Source: Linum tenue (taxonomy: Eukaryota; Streptophyta; Magnoliopsida; Malpighiales; Linaceae). Taken from it: DNA of 64,000 nucleotides. The stretch is taken from positions 40,352,002 through 40,416,001 of the forward strand of contig CAMGYJ010000005.1 of the NCBI GenBank assembly GCA_946122785.1, read 5' to 3'. A program made the position numbers and the translations under genes. Below the pieces are notes generated by a model that had not been told where the DNA came from, did not search any database, and saw only the letters and a program-made list of their open reading frames with translations. Shown piece by piece: positions 24,378 through 34,866 of the stretch (within the stretch, counting starts at the first letter, position 1; every line of letters starts with the position of its first letter).

Positions 24378-24894
24378 TGGTACAAATTCAGTTTGAACCT
24401 ATATCCTTTTATAAAAAAATTTTAATGGTACAAAACATGAATTTATACCTTTATGTTACGGTAGAAACTAAGTTTGTAATTTTTCATAATGTTATGATGG
24501 TGGTGGCCAATAAGTCGAATCATGGGCATCCAGATGTGGTGATTCATCACACTCCCTCTTGGAGATCCATTGACAAAAATATATCTACTTAAAAGCTTTA
24601 CTAACAAAATCCTTTGTGATAAAACCCTATTGAGAAATTAGGGTTAACAAAAAATATATTGCATTGTGTAATGTCCCTCCCCATGATGAGAACTATCAGT
24701 ATTTTGGAGTCATCAAACTCCAATACCTTTTCACATGATGTTGCTGGAGGTAGTGTGATATACAATATGCTTGATTGTCACTTGAACAAACTTATTTGTC
24801 TCAAAATTCTTATGAAGTTTGTGTGAAAAGAAGTTTGTTAAAATATTCTCCCACCAACAATCTTGTTTTCCTTCAAGCTTGGACTCTGCTCATT
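24378..24894. other. Unassigned, retroelement-like flank
   Basis: No ORF with family features. On the minus strand AAGAGGGAGTGTGATGA (around 24547-24563) looks like a polypurine tract followed by a TG LTR start, so part of this stretch may be an older copia LTR, but I find no partner LTR. Confidence 0.35.
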
Positions 24895-24990
24895 GAAGAG
24901 GGGAATTAATGCCAGTGGTTGGATTGCCGATCGTCTACTTCTCCCTCAATTCAAGCTTTGTATTTTTTTTATCATTCAAGGTCAGTTGCA
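24895..24990 (-). repeat. 3' LTR fragment of the copia element
   Basis: GAATTAATGCCAGTGGTTGG and following bases match the start of the 5' LTR at 29420-29526 and end at TGCA (minus-strand start of LTR at 24990). Only about 100 bp are alignable. The rest is missing or too diverged. Confidence 0.6.
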
Positions 24991-25427
24991 CTCACACCTT
25001 ATTTCCACATGTAGGCAGGCCCAATAATTCTCCCTCGCCGGGCTGCATGCGGTTTCGTCATCCCTGATACTAATCGACAGAACTCAAACTTTGTTTGTCA
25101 TAGACCAAATGTAGCCATTCCAGTTGGAACTCAAGTTCTTTCAAGAAAATTTCCACCCATAACATCTCCTTGCATGCCTTTGTTGCTACAATGTTCACAA
25201 CCTCCGTGGAAAGAATACACACGTCTATATGTAGCCTTTACTGCCTCCATATGATTCCCCTAATAAAGTAGCCAAATATCTAGAAGTAGACATCCTCGTA
25301 TCAACATTGTCTGCCATGCTAGCTTCTAAATGGCCAACTAAGACATATTTTTAATCTCCAAAATATAGACTCGTTTTGCCTCTACCTCGAAGGTATATGA
25401 GGACACACTTCACAGATTCTCGGTGTT

Positions 25428-25901
25428 TCATTCCCAGTTTGGTATGAAACTGACCGAGTGAGCAATATATGATCTTGTACAAACCTTGACATATATCAAA
25501 CTTCCCACCGCCGAGGCACATTGAACTCTATCCATCTCTGCCTTCTCCTTGTTAGTAGGCAGACTCAACTTGGATGTTAACATAATGTGGTTAGCAAGAG
25601 GATAGTTAACTGCCTTAGTGTCATCCATGCGAATCTCTTCCTCCAAATCGCCAAGAAAGAAAGCAATCATTAGATCTGATTTCTTAACCTCCAAGATAAA
25701 ACTTGCTGCTAGTCCCAGCACAGTACAATGGATGTTATTTACATCACAAAGCGAAAATATCTCATTAAAGCCCATGACCTTTCTTTGACCAAAGCTTTTC
25801 ATGACTAGTCTTGCTTTAAGATGTAGATGACGGTTGTTTTCGTCATGCTTGAACTTGAACACCCAGCTTTTCAAAGTTGTCTTGCCTTTCGAAAATGTCA
25901 C
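25428..25901 (-). pseudogene. copia reverse transcriptase remnant
   Basis: The 157-codon ORF begins in the RT fingers (WVFKFKHDENN, KARLVMKSFGQRKVMGFNEIFS, VLGLAAS) and runs to DLMIAFFLGDLEEEIRM, the segment around the first catalytic Asp of copia RT. It then jumps directly to a C-terminal block (ASAVGSLIYVKVCTRSYIAHSV), which in intact elements lies beyond the catalytic YVDD. The central palm, including the YVDD box, is therefore deleted in frame. Inactive. Confidence 0.8.
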
Positions 25902-26330
25902 CAGCTCAAATATCCTCTTCTCTACAAGGACTTCATCTCGCAGTTCATGGATTTCAGCTTATGTTCATCATGAATAGCTTATACTGTTATACAAATCTAT
26001 CTAGTTCTCCCCTGTAAGTAAGTATCACAAAATCATTCAAATAATATCCAATAGAGTGTTGCAAAAATCTACAAGATCTCGTCATCCAAATCGGAGAACC
26101 CTCTATGAATGGTGGTTGACCATCATCATCAACTTCTTGTTGAACCTCCATGAGAGCATCTGGTTCAACTGTCTACGCCTGATCATGTTGTACTTCCCCT
26201 CCAGCTTTAATAGGCATTGGCGTTTGAGGTAGTAGCCCAAGGCTTAGAGGGCTAGAATCACTACTGGTAATTTCTTTTCTAGCAACATCTTCGATGATCT
26301 CATCCTTGATGAACACAACATCACAGCTTC

Positions 26331-26603
26331 TCATAAATTTCTTTTGGGCTTCATCATGTAAATTTCATTCATGTGACAAGACCATTTGTGCCAAAACTCG
26401 ATAGTGTCATCATTCTTCGTCGAGTTGACAACCTCCAGGGAGATCTTAGCTTCCTTAACATACAACTTGGACAACTTCTTGTCCCTCACCAACACGATAG
26501 AGCCTCTTGCAAGTTTCAATCTCTCGTTGTGGAAGGTGTTGCAGTAACCTTCCCCATCTATATAGAGATCTAATTCAGACGCATTTTGGAACATGTCTGG
26601 CAT
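26331..26603 (-). pseudogene. copia GAG-pre-integrase domain remnant
   Basis: The 90-codon ORF contains RGSIVLVRDKKLSKLYV and FWHKWSCHM, where copia elements have the zinc-binding LWHRRLGH-type motif before integrase. The second histidine context is altered. It lies between the protease region and the RT remnant, in the expected order. Confidence 0.65.
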
Positions 26604-26685
26604 TTAGCAACAGCTTCGTACCGTTTGTTGTCTCAAAGCACATCTCCAGTGCCAATAACTTTGGAAAGATTAACGTTTCCCATTC

Positions 26686-27011
26686 TTACCACGTTATAGC
26701 CACCTGGTGTGTAAACTTAGAAAAATTCTCTCTTGGACGTCGCATGAACAGTAGCTGCACTATCAACCACCTAGTTTGTCTTCTGGGTTGTCGGTTGACC
26801 ATCTCTTTCTCGTAGACAATATTAAACTCCTCAACAGATTTTGCACCACCATCATCGTTGTTATCATCTCTTATGTCCTTCATCCTCTCTTTTCTGAGCT
26901 TTGGGCAAAATTTTATGATGTGGCTCTTCTCCTTGTAGCAATGAAAATAAATGTTGGAAAACTTGTTGTCCTTCCCTCGACTAATATCACTTCTTCCTCT
27001 GCTCCTGGAAC
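26686..27011 (-). pseudogene. copia gag C-terminus: zinc knuckle and start of protease
   Basis: On the minus strand the ORF reads CYKEKSHIIKFCPKLR, a CCHC zinc-knuckle relative whose first Cys pair and Gly are partly altered, followed by an acidic linker and EFNIVYEKEMV. The next segment resembles the copia protease entry but is frame-broken. The upstream part is separated by the hAT MITE at 27012. Confidence 0.6.
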
Positions 27012-27613
27012 CAGTGGCAGACCCAGAGATTTCATTAAGGGTATTCAATAATATATAACTTTAAAAAATTTAAATTCATAAAGTATACAGATTCATCGAT
27101 CATCAAAGCGAGCAACAATGTGTTTATATAGAGATAAATTTTTAAAAATAATAATTAAATTTTCATGCTTCCGCCATTGACCTAGCTAAGATTGATTTTT
27201 TTGAAAATAAGGGTGATATATGTTTGTCTTTTTTATAGTTAGATACGAGTTAAGAGATTCGAATATGTGACTTTCATATTCCAGACCAATGGTGATACCA
27301 AGCCTTGATTCTTCGCAATCCTTTGAAGGCCTCAATCATATGGACATAGCATAGCCTTAATGTTTTTTCTTAACATGAATTAATTTAGATTCTAGGAATG
27401 AAATCAGTAGTAAATACATTTGATTGTATTTTTATAACAATAATGACATTGTAGCTTACTAAAACATTCCGTTTAAAATTCTAAGGGTTGTCAAAGGGTA
27501 AGTGTTCAACTATAATAACTGCCAATATAAATTTCAACATTGTAACTTTGTCCCAAATTTATAGTTAAGGTTTGTCAATTGACAACCCTAAACTATGAAT
27601 AGATCCGCCCCTG
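27012..27613. mobile_element. hAT MITE, 602 bp, TSD CCTGGAAC
   Basis: Termini CAGTGGCAGACCC and, inverted, CAGGGGCGGATCT. The exact 8-bp duplication CCTGGAAC is at 27004-27011 and 27614-27621. It interrupts the copia gag. No coding capacity. Confidence 0.88.
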
Positions 27614-27621
27614 CCTGGAAC

Positions 27622-28220
27622 CCACCACCAGAATGTCTGACTGATAAGACGATGTTGATGCACCTTGTGATCTTTTCTACATCTCTTCATTCAAGACTTC
27701 GCTTTTGACAGCCTACATACAATTTCGTCATTTACAGAGATGGTAAGTGATATCTTCATTGTCTCCCACAATTATGGATGGGTAGCCATAACTAGGAGAG
27801 CTACCACCTCATCTTTGTGTTGATGTCAGATAACTAATCTACAATCCCCTTGATTTTGTTCAACAGATTCCTCCAAGGACATGTCTTCCTTGTATTTCAT
27901 CTGCACCAACTTGGTCAGATAACATATTTTTTTGTTGCTAGTCTTAGAAGCATAAAGTCCCTCCAGCTTGCTCCACATAGTTTTTGCACCATTCTCGTCG
28001 CAATGTTGTTGTACACTTTGTAGTCGACAAATTGTCGAATGTAGCTATACACTTGCTTATGCTCAAACTCTCATTCTTCGTTGGTTTTGCCCTCATGTTT
28101 ACCTGGGCTAAACACCAGCAAATGCAACTTTGTCACATACAGGAGATCCTTCATCTTGTTTCTCCATATGGGATAGTTTGAGCCATTCAAATTGACCATC
28201 TTGCTTGTTCTTGCCTCCAT
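27622..28220 (-). pseudogene. copia gag remnant
   Basis: Reading the minus strand from about 28220: VNLNGSNYPIWRNKMKDLL, typical of the N-terminal copia gag (UBN2-type), followed by LYVTKLHLPVF and, after a stop, EHKQVYSYIRQFVD. Stops and frame breaks show it is dead. It lies directly downstream of the primer-binding site. Confidence 0.7.
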
Positions 28221-28227
28221 CGAAGGT

Positions 28228-28240
28228 GGCTCTGGTACCA
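28228..28240 (-). promoter_or_regulatory. Primer-binding site, tRNA-iMet type
   Basis: The minus strand reads TGGTACCAGAGCC, one base different from the usual copia TGGTATCAGAGC. It marks the border between 5' LTR and gag. Confidence 0.8.
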
Positions 28241-29526
28241 CTTGTTGGGCGCATCAGGTGAGAATAGAAATACATATATTGCACTTATAAACCACACGTC
28301 TGTAAATAGTTCCTAGGTAAGTCAAAATTGGTGTCAGAGCCTCTAGAACGTATGCATCCAGTGGCGGAGCCAGTGCATACTAAGGTGGGTCCCGGGACCC
28401 ACCTTGGTTCGGGAGAAAATATGTACGCTTAAATAATAAGGATTAAAAATCGTACCAAAAGTTATATCGGACAAGTCAATGGTATGATATTCTATATTGA
28501 AAACGTGGTTTAATCGTGGTTCAATCATTTCAGGTTTATTCATTATATATCGTCAAAACTTTCTTTTGTCTCGCTAGATTCTTTTTATCCTAATAATAAA
28601 TTCAATATATCAGGTTTTAAACGTCAACTAGATTATTATATTTATACTTTGACGTGAATATAGGCTAGCTATTGTCTAAAACTATATAGAATTAGGAGTT
28701 ATTTTTCGAATCATGGTAGTTGAAAGAAGTAACTTATTGTTGTTGCTAACTAAGGCTCCACTGCAAGTATTGAAATGACATTTTCAATGAGCTACATGAA
28801 AACACTCTTTGGTATCTAATGAGTGACAAAATCATGAATTATTATTTTATTAGGTATATTTACATCCATATCATATGAATACAAGTTCGTCCATATATGA
28901 ACACACATTATGTGGCATTGCAATGACTCAAAATTTTCTTGCAATATAAAAAAAAATTCGGACCCACCTTACATAAAATCCTGGCTACGCCACTGTATGC
29001 ATCCAACTTCCTTAGACCAATTTATACTCCCATAATATTAATAATCCGATATACTACGACTATTCTCAGAAATAACAACAAGATTATGTAGTAAGTAAAT
29101 GACACAGAGGATTTGCGTGTTATACCCTTGATTTAAGGCCAGTCCACGGGAACTACATTTCTGAACTATTTCTTCACTATAACAACAAAAGTTTACAGAG
29201 ATTTTCGTGATACAAGAAATATAAAACACAATGTTTCCCAAACAATTTCACTATTTTGCTTACAAGAAAATCTATTTTCTACCAGTGATTGTGAAAACGT
29301 TCCACCACCAAAATATGCAAAATAAATAGAGTTGAAGCAGAGTAAGCAAGGAAAAAAAAAAGGAATAAATGGATGAGAGGCATGAGAGCTTTTAGGTTAC
29401 TCCCTCTGCCTTTTATATGCTAGCAAGGAAGAGGGAAATTAATTCCAGTGGTTGGATTGCCAGTCTTGTGCTTCTCCCTAAATTCAAGTTATGTATATAT
29501 GTTTCTATCATTCAAGGCTAGATGCA
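28241..29526 (-). repeat. 5' LTR of the copia element (interrupted)
   Basis: It runs on the minus strand from TGCA at 29526 to the primer-binding site. Without the 637-bp hAT MITE and its duplication it is about 640 bp. The first about 100 bp match the 3' LTR piece at 24895-24990. Confidence 0.65.
28359..28995. mobile_element. hAT MITE, 637 bp, TSD TATGCATC
   Basis: Termini CAGTGGCGGAGCCAG and, inverted, CAGTGGCGTAGCCAG. The exact 8-bp duplication TATGCATC is at 28351-28358 and 28996-29003. Next to the left end lies GGTGGGTCCCGGGACCCACC, a perfect 20-bp palindrome. Nested in the copia 5' LTR. Confidence 0.9.
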
Positions 29527-29858
29527 CCGCCAACCGTTTGCAAATTCATATAGACCCGACAATACTAAATAGAATATGCAATTTATTTCGCTCGATAGGG
29601 CACCCATAATCATGATTGATCAGTTTCGGTTGGATGATATAATATTAGTTTCTAAATAATAAAGTCATTACATGTTTATATAATAAAACCTATTTATAAT
29701 TCATCTATCACAATCAATGTATATGAAGAATTCATTTTCCAAAGAAAAGATGTTGTTGGTCTCATGACATGGTCCCTTAGCTAGCTGTCACTAAGGCAAT
29801 TCCTGGGTCATACTCTCCTCATATCCCACATTTCCTACTTTCTCTAAGAGCTCAGATG
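29527..29858. other. Unassigned flank of the copia element
   Basis: AT-rich. I see no gene or element terminus. Confidence 0.5.
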
Positions 29859-30120
29859 CTATGTTATTTTCCTCACCCAAACAAACAGTCTTAACAGTAC
29901 CTTCTTACTTGCTTTAGCATTCCAGACACCTTCTGGAACCCTGAGGATTAGCACAATCATGCCCAAACACCCCACATTACGCACAAACCAAATGAAGATT
30001 CCCATATTCAACTTCAATATCAAAATCAGGATCCTCATCCGGATACAACCAAACTCAAGGAAAATCAAAATTTGCACCCAGTTCCAAACAAGCCTTGACA
30101 AATGCCAACGAACCTTCTAC
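29859..30120 (-). pseudogene. LINE ORF1 zinc-knuckle remnant
   Basis: One minus-strand frame reads DFDIEVEYGNLHLVCA, a stop, then CGVFGHDCANPQG. This matches the strand-plus-zinc-knuckle arrangement (CxxCGxxGHxxxxC) at the end of DUF4283 proteins in plant LINE ORF1, compare CYLCGIIGHAGHRC in the LINE at 50898. The in-frame stop and short length make it a dead fragment. It abuts the 3' end of the gypsy element at 30142. Confidence 0.5.
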
Positions 30121-30141
30121 CCTAGTCTTTTGGTGCATCCA

Positions 30142-31499
30142 TGACTCACTCCTACTATCACTCTAGAAAATGGCCAAGTGTAACCACTTCCTAAAGCGTA
30201 GTATAGCGGGTTTGGGTTTCAATGTCAACCCGGGTCCTAGATGTGATGACTACTCAGTGAATTCGTATTATCTAGCAGTGAAACTTTAGTGAAGGCCTAA
30301 ACTAACAAGCAAGCAAAGCAACTAAACGTTTGTATTCAGGTTAAGAGAGGTCACCCGGATATGGTTCCCCCTAGTCTGCAGTTAAGCCGGATAGTAATTA
30401 CCAAGTTCAAGTTCTATGAAAGTTATACTGCGGAAGGTTCTTAATCAGTCTGAAGTCTCGACTAAAGGTCCTCAGACCCTCTCAATCTGAGTCTCTAGCT
30501 GGCGACTAACCTACACCAGAGTAAACAGATTGAGGCCCTAAGAACGAAACCTCCACTACCGGAGTAAAACCGATACAGAATAGTGAGTTGGTTCCTCGAC
30601 TAAAGTCACCAACTCCCTACCTTCAATCAAGGATGCTCTATCAACCTAGTCAGATATTCTCATTCTAGGTTAAAGCAGAAACAACAGGAATTTGATCAGG
30701 ATTCAAGTCATTCAATCATTCAAACCTCAATCGAATATAATCAATTCATAGAAACAGTACTCGGGTTCATACAATCATTCTCAACATACAGAACTAGGGT
30801 TTCCCACACCCAGATGAATGGGAGAACTACTCCATGGAGAGAGAAGCAAAAGCAGAATCAGATGCGGAAATCATACTGTGAAGATGGATTTCTGCTCCTG
30901 GACGTTGAATCGGCACTTCTCCAAGCTCAAACCAAGCTCCAATGGTGTTGAAGATCGATCTAGGGCACTTGGAGACTCTTGTTCGTCGCTTTCTCTCTCT
31001 AGGAATCGCTCTGTCTCTCTAAAACTCGAATCCCCTCTCAATTTGGCTGAAATCTGCCTAAAAGGGCATCATTGGCCAAAACACGGTCGAGGGCACGGCC
31101 GTGTTTTGCCTCAGCCCGCCCGTGTTTTGCCTCAGCCTTAAAAGCACGGCCACGGGCAGCTTGAAAACACGGTCGTGCTCAGCCTAAAACACGGCCGTGT
31201 TTTTCTCAGGCCTGCCCGTGTTTTTTAGGTGGTGCAAACCACCCTTGGAAGACTCGGCCATAAAAGCACGGTCAGGAACACAGCCGTGTTCTGAGGGCCT
31301 CCTGCCCGTGTTTTGGCCCTGGCTCGTCCAAACGACTTCCAAACGATCCGAAACTCGTGCTTGGCCTTCCCTTTGACGCCCGGGACCTGAAATAGGACAA
31401 AGTAGCACAACCCGGCGTAAAATAGGCCAAAACACACAACCATGCTCCGCAAATGGATAAGAAATAGGGGTACAAAATCATGTAATTACATCGTTATCA
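30142..31499 (-). repeat. 3' LTR, 1358 bp
   Basis: It begins TGATAACGATG at 31499 directly after the polypurine tract and ends in ...GAGTCA at 30142. The last 45 bp align with the right-edge LTR end (TGACTCRCT and, further in, AATGGCCAAGTGTAACC), so the two belong to related subfamilies. The middle differs strongly, notably the palindrome array at 31078-31320. Confidence 0.85.
31078..31320. repeat. CACGGCCGTG palindrome array in the LTR
   Basis: Several copies of ACACGG[CT]CGTG[TC] and CGCCCGTGTTTT-like words occur. AAAACACGGCCGTGTTTT at 31186-31203 is a perfect palindrome. The same words form a second array at 35377-35618, inside the same element. Confidence 0.8.
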
Positions 31500-31540
31500 A
31501 ACTCCCCCACACTTAACCGTTTGCTTGTCCCTAAGCAAAC
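31500..31540 (-). promoter_or_regulatory. 3' polypurine tract with upstream RGGGAC-loop hairpin
   Basis: The minus strand has GTTTGCTT, loop AGGGAC, AAGCAAAC (31540-31519), an 8-bp perfect stem, followed after four bases by AAGTGTGGGGGAGTTT (31514-31500 region) and then the LTR start TGAT. The same hairpin precedes the PPT at 63934-63955 and, with a 6-bp stem, at 57329-57346. Confidence 0.8.
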
Positions 31541-32952
31541 CAAGTCAGACACCAGGTAAGCTTGAGACATTTCAATCAAGCAGGCTTAAGGGCAAATCGT
31601 ATCGGCATTAAACACATGGATCATACTGGCTTTCGATCATCAACACATGGCAACTCGAACGACAACCTAGACAACCACCACATATGACATTCGAATGCAA
31701 TAAAGTCGAGCAAAGGAAGAGTTCTTTCACGTTCACCAACCAACATAGACTTGACTCAATCACTTGTTCAAAACAGTCATATCATGCACAAAGCTCAAGA
31801 TATCAGAATTAAGACCGAGCAATCTAGGTCCTCACCGGGGTAAAGAGTATAGAGAAAATGAAGAAATGAATCGCTCACTCTCGACCAGTGGGGTCAGGAC
31901 AATATGATGCGAAAAATGCGCATGCTTCTTCTCTCAATTCCTAACGTCTCTTCACCATGAATGCAGCCTCTAAATGCTAGAGTTCACAAAGGGGGGTGTC
32001 ACCACTAACTAATCCGGAGGTCTTAGACACAGGTTCAAATGACTGGCTAGGGTCTTGGACATGGGGAAAAGGCCTTTTAGGTGGTGGCAGTTATAGCACA
32101 AGGTTCCACAATTCCAAACCCAACAAAACCACAATCAAGCAAACCAGTAACTTTCGTCCTGCTATTCTGCATTAATCACATTCTTTAGGGCACAAGAGCG
32201 AAGGAGGTTATAAAAATGCTAGCATTTCCAAGCCAGACTACTCGGAAACACTACTTAATGGGCACTATTCCAGATTTTTGGTGGTGGCTCTCTTTTGCTT
32301 TCATCTTTTTCTTTGTTTTTCTTTATTTTTTTCTTTGTTCATTCCTTAAGAGAACCACCACCTCTGCACATTTTCAAACACACGCCCAAATTTTAAGCAC
32401 TACCTCCAACCCTCACATTATATTTAGCAGAACAGCAGACAGCATGCAAAAACCACTCTGTGGAACCTTCTAAAAGATGCAAAGGGTGATTTTTTCATTT
32501 CAGACCGAAAGAAAGGATAACACACGGCTCAAAGGGGCTGACTAGGGGATATGACACATCAGGACAGTCAGTTTGGTCGTGGGCTAATCCTATGCCTCCA
32601 TCATCTTAGCTAGTGACAACGTGAATGCTACATTTCATGGAAGAGGGATCTATCGCACAAGAAAGAAACGAGCAGGCTCAAATCTCACATGGCTACCTAT
32701 ATGCTCTATCTCACATTCTGATTCCCTGAACTAGATGCATAAATGACTGTCAAAAGCAAGTGATCAAATACAAGTCGCAGTTGGTAAGCAAACAGTCGAA
32801 AACTGAACCCCTACACAACTCCACTACACATCTCAGTCATCGTAATAGGCTATCTTAGTCACACTCAAGTTGTCATGCATCGAGTCAAAAGCCATTCAAT
32901 TCTCTAATCACATCCACAATGCCAATACGATCAAATATCAAGCAAACAGCCG
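31541..32952 (-). other. 3' untranslated region of the gypsy element
   Basis: About 1.4 kb without an ORF of interest. It carries AAGCTTACCTGGTGTCTGACTT next to the PPT hairpin (shared with the right-edge element) and GATCGTATTGGCATTGTGG just after V1, which aligns with 2630-2650 in the left element. Confidence 0.6.
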
Positions 32953-33006
32953 TGCTTGGAGCCCTCAAATCTCAAGATTTGGACAGTGGACTAGGCTCCA
33001 AGCACC
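32953..33006 (-). promoter_or_regulatory. Variable-stem hairpin V1
   Basis: Perfect 12-bp arms GTGCTTGGAGCC and GGCTCCAAGCAC enclose exactly 30 nt: UAGUCCACUGUCC, inner helix AAATC/GATTT with loop TTGA, and GAG. Located 3' of the extra ORF, just after the GAGGAC motif, as in the left-edge element. Confidence 0.8.
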
Positions 33007-33036
33007 CATACACCCGTTCCAAATAATACAAAGAAC

Positions 33037-33070
33037 CCCCCACACTTAAATGCGACAATGTCCTCAATGG
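33037..33070 (-). promoter_or_regulatory. GAGGACATTGTCGC...AAGTGTGGGGGG motif
   Basis: The minus strand reads CATTGAGGACATTGTCGC then TTAAGTGTGGGGGG. It is equivalent to 2491-2524 and 55943-55976. The second half is PPT-like and the first contains GGACATTGTC, a near-palindrome. Confidence 0.6.
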
Positions 33071-33326
33071 AGCAGAGGGAAGGGGAACGATGTTACCGTG
33101 AAATCAGGAACGGAGATCGAGAGGCAGATCGGACAATAGCAGAGGACTGGGAGTGGACCCAGTCCGAGGCACAAAGCTAAAGTCACACAAGAGACACATT
33201 GGGTGATAGAACCGAAGTTCCGAGTCTACAATCCAAAATAAAAGAAAACAAATCCAAAAGAAACAACATAAACATGGAGTCTCAGTCTGGAAATGGAATC
33301 ACGATCAGAACCAGGTGCTCTCGCCA

Positions 33327-34562
33327 CTAGCAGTCATCGCCACCATCGCCGGAAGGTGGTGGGTACTGGTCCTCAAACCCCGGGGACTGGACGAAAGGAT
33401 AATGAACGGCGCTCGGGTCCATGCCCAGGTAGGACATGATGTAGTGCTGGCCGGACATCAGACGTCGGCCGCGGTCCCGCTCGCGATCCAGGCGGGTGTG
33501 AATGAGTTCCTGGCCGGCCAGGATGCGCTCGTTCTGCTGAGCGATAGCCGCTAACTGATCGGAGATGGGCACAACCACTGGTGGAGGAGACCTGTGGGCA
33601 GGAGAGCGGGGGGCAGCAGCGGGGCTCGCGGGAGCCTGAGCATGAGGAGTGGCGCGGCGAGGAACCCGGCGGGATCCAGCAGCGCTGGACTCTGGCTGGT
33701 CGCCCGCGGCGGGTGCAGGTGGCTGGGGAAACCTCGCAATCCAGTGAACACGCCCCTGGCGGGCCACCAGGTGCTGAGCACGGAGGGTGGCCTCGCTGAG
33801 TGGAGTGGGTCCGTGGACCAGGGTCATCCCAGTGATGTCGACCCCGTAGTAGCGGGCGAGGGCCGTGATGACTGGGCCACAGACAAGCGCGCGAGTCTGA
33901 CTGGCAGCAGCTTTCGCGAACGTTCGGGCGACCACCGAGCCCAACTGGATGGTGTCCTCAGAGCGACCCATCGCCTCCATGAACCAGAGGGTCCGGAGGG
34001 TGACCCGGTTGGCCGAGCCCTTGCTGGGGGTGTAGGAGGTGCACAACAAGTGGTTGAGGATGCGCCACTCAGGCCTGAGGAGAGAGCCTCTCGTCTGGCT
34101 AGCGACGTACTCCACATCCACGTAGTCCGGATGACAGATCCTCCGGAAGTATGCCTGGCAAGGAAAATCTGTGGGATCGGTGATGTCCAAGCGCAGGACC
34201 CCAGAGCTGGAGTGGGGGGAATTCACCCGGAGTGCATTGGCGAACTCCCAGTAGCTGATGGAGTGCTCGACCCCGCCAAGTGTGAATTGAACGGCGTTAC
34301 TGTGGTCGGCATTCCCCCTCTGGTTGTGGCGGAATGAGGCATAGAACTCCCAGACGAGCTCTTGATAAGTGGACTCAGCAAGGCAGAGCAGGCGCCGCCA
34401 ACCATACGCCCGCACAGCGGCCTCCATCTGCGGCCGGGCGTGAAGGCCATCGAACACCTCAAAATCAAGGTGCAGGTGCTCGGGAATGGTGCGGGTGCGG
34501 GTGCGGATAGTCCGCAGTGCATGGCGCTGGGTGATGCTCAACTGGTCTAGGTAGTCTTCCAT
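33327..34562 (-). CDS. Athila-type extra ORF (env-position protein, plant transposon protein type), 411 aa
   Basis: The frame is open from 34796, but I place the start at the ATG at 34562 (MEDYLDQLSITQRHALRTIRT...), because the preceding 78 codons span two RNA hairpins and a splice acceptor (TATGCAG) ends four bases before this ATG. The protein resembles the large ORF between pol and the 3' LTR of Athila-like elements, by position and by blocks such as RLLCLAESTYQELVWEFYASF, FTLGGVEHSISYWEFANALRV and WRILNHLLCTSYTPSKGSANRVTLRTLWFM. The C-terminal third is Pro/Ala/Arg-rich and ends in an acidic GlyAsp tail. I see no signal peptide or membrane segment in this part, so an envelope role is not supported. 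No stop interrupts it, unlike pol. Its base composition is much more GC-rich than the flanking DNA. Confidence 0.65.
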   Translation of the reverse strand: MEDYLDQLSITQRHALRTIRTRTRTIPEHLHLDFEVFDGLHARPQMEAAVRAYGWRRLLCLAESTYQELVWEFYASFRHNQRGNADHSNAVQFTLGGVEHSISYWEFANALRVNSPHSSSGVLRLDITDPTDFPCQAYFRRICHPDYVDVEYVASQTRGSLLRPEWRILNHLLCTSYTPSKGSANRVTLRTLWFMEAMGRSEDTIQLGSVVARTFAKAAASQTRALVCGPVITALARYYGVDITGMTLVHGPTPLSEATLRAQHLVARQGRVHWIARFPQPPAPAAGDQPESSAAGSRRVPRRATPHAQAPASPAAAPRSPAHRSPPPVVVPISDQLAAIAQQNERILAGQELIHTRLDRERDRGRRLMSGQHYIMSYLGMDPSAVHYPFVQSPGFEDQYPPPSGDGGDDC

Positions 34563-34632
34563 GATCCTGCATAGCACAAGAACGGACAAAAGGGAACACG
34601 AGCAAACAGGGTCAATGTTAGTGAAGATCACA

Positions 34633-34680
34633 CCGGGAGTCCTCATATCGGAAGATATGGACAGTGGACTAGACTCCCGG
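34633..34680 (-). promoter_or_regulatory. Variable-stem hairpin V2
   Basis: Arms CCGGGAGTC / GACTCCCGG (9 bp, perfect) enclose 30 nt. The constant strand UAGUCCACUGUCC and GAG are kept. The inner helix is ATATC/GATAT with loop TTCC, a compensatory change from AAATC/GATTT in V1. Confidence 0.8.
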
Positions 34681-34728
34681 AGAAAAACAAACATCCCCAT
34701 CACACAAAAATGCACACAGCCAAATGCA

Positions 34729-34776
34729 CCGGGGGCCCTCAAATCAATCGATTGGGACAGCGGACTAGGCCCCCGG
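34729..34776 (-). promoter_or_regulatory. Variable-stem hairpin V3
   Basis: Arms CCGGGGGCC / GGCCCCCGG (9 bp, perfect) enclose 30 nt. The constant strand is UAGUCCGCUGUCC. The inner helix is AATC/GATT with loop GATT, followed by TGAG. Confidence 0.8.
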
Positions 34777-34866
34777 GAAACAAACAACAAACCCAATCCA
34801 AATAATCATTAAGCAACCAACCACATCCAAAACACCCCAAACTCGGAAATAATCTCACATGCAAAT

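Larger units (their letters stand above)
24895..29526 (-). mobile_element. Degenerate Ty1/copia retrotransposon with two nested hAT MITEs
   Basis: In minus-strand order: 5' LTR (29526 to about 28241), tRNA-iMet primer-binding site (28240-28228), gag remnant, zinc knuckle and protease region, GAG-pre-integrase, reverse transcriptase remnant, and a short 3' LTR piece (24990-24895). The two LTR starts share AATTAATTCCAGTGGTTGG-like sequence. hAT MITEs sit in the 5' LTR (28359-28995) and between gag and the zinc knuckle (27012-27613). The coding parts have stops, frameshifts and deletions, and most of integrase is not recognisable. Confidence 0.8.

Noticed and set aside
29859..30120. Remaining WD-repeat exons of the WDR12-like gene beyond the gypsy element
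   Set aside because: The sequence left of the 3' LTR reads as a LINE zinc-knuckle remnant, not as WD repeats, so a simple intron insertion is not shown.
31078..31320. CRISPR-like array
   Set aside because: Short irregular palindromes without constant repeat and spacer lengths, inside a plant LTR.
33594..34337. 247-codon plus-strand ORF
   Set aside because: Antisense shadow of the GC-rich extra ORF of the gypsy element; low-complexity Gly/Arg composition and no family motifs.
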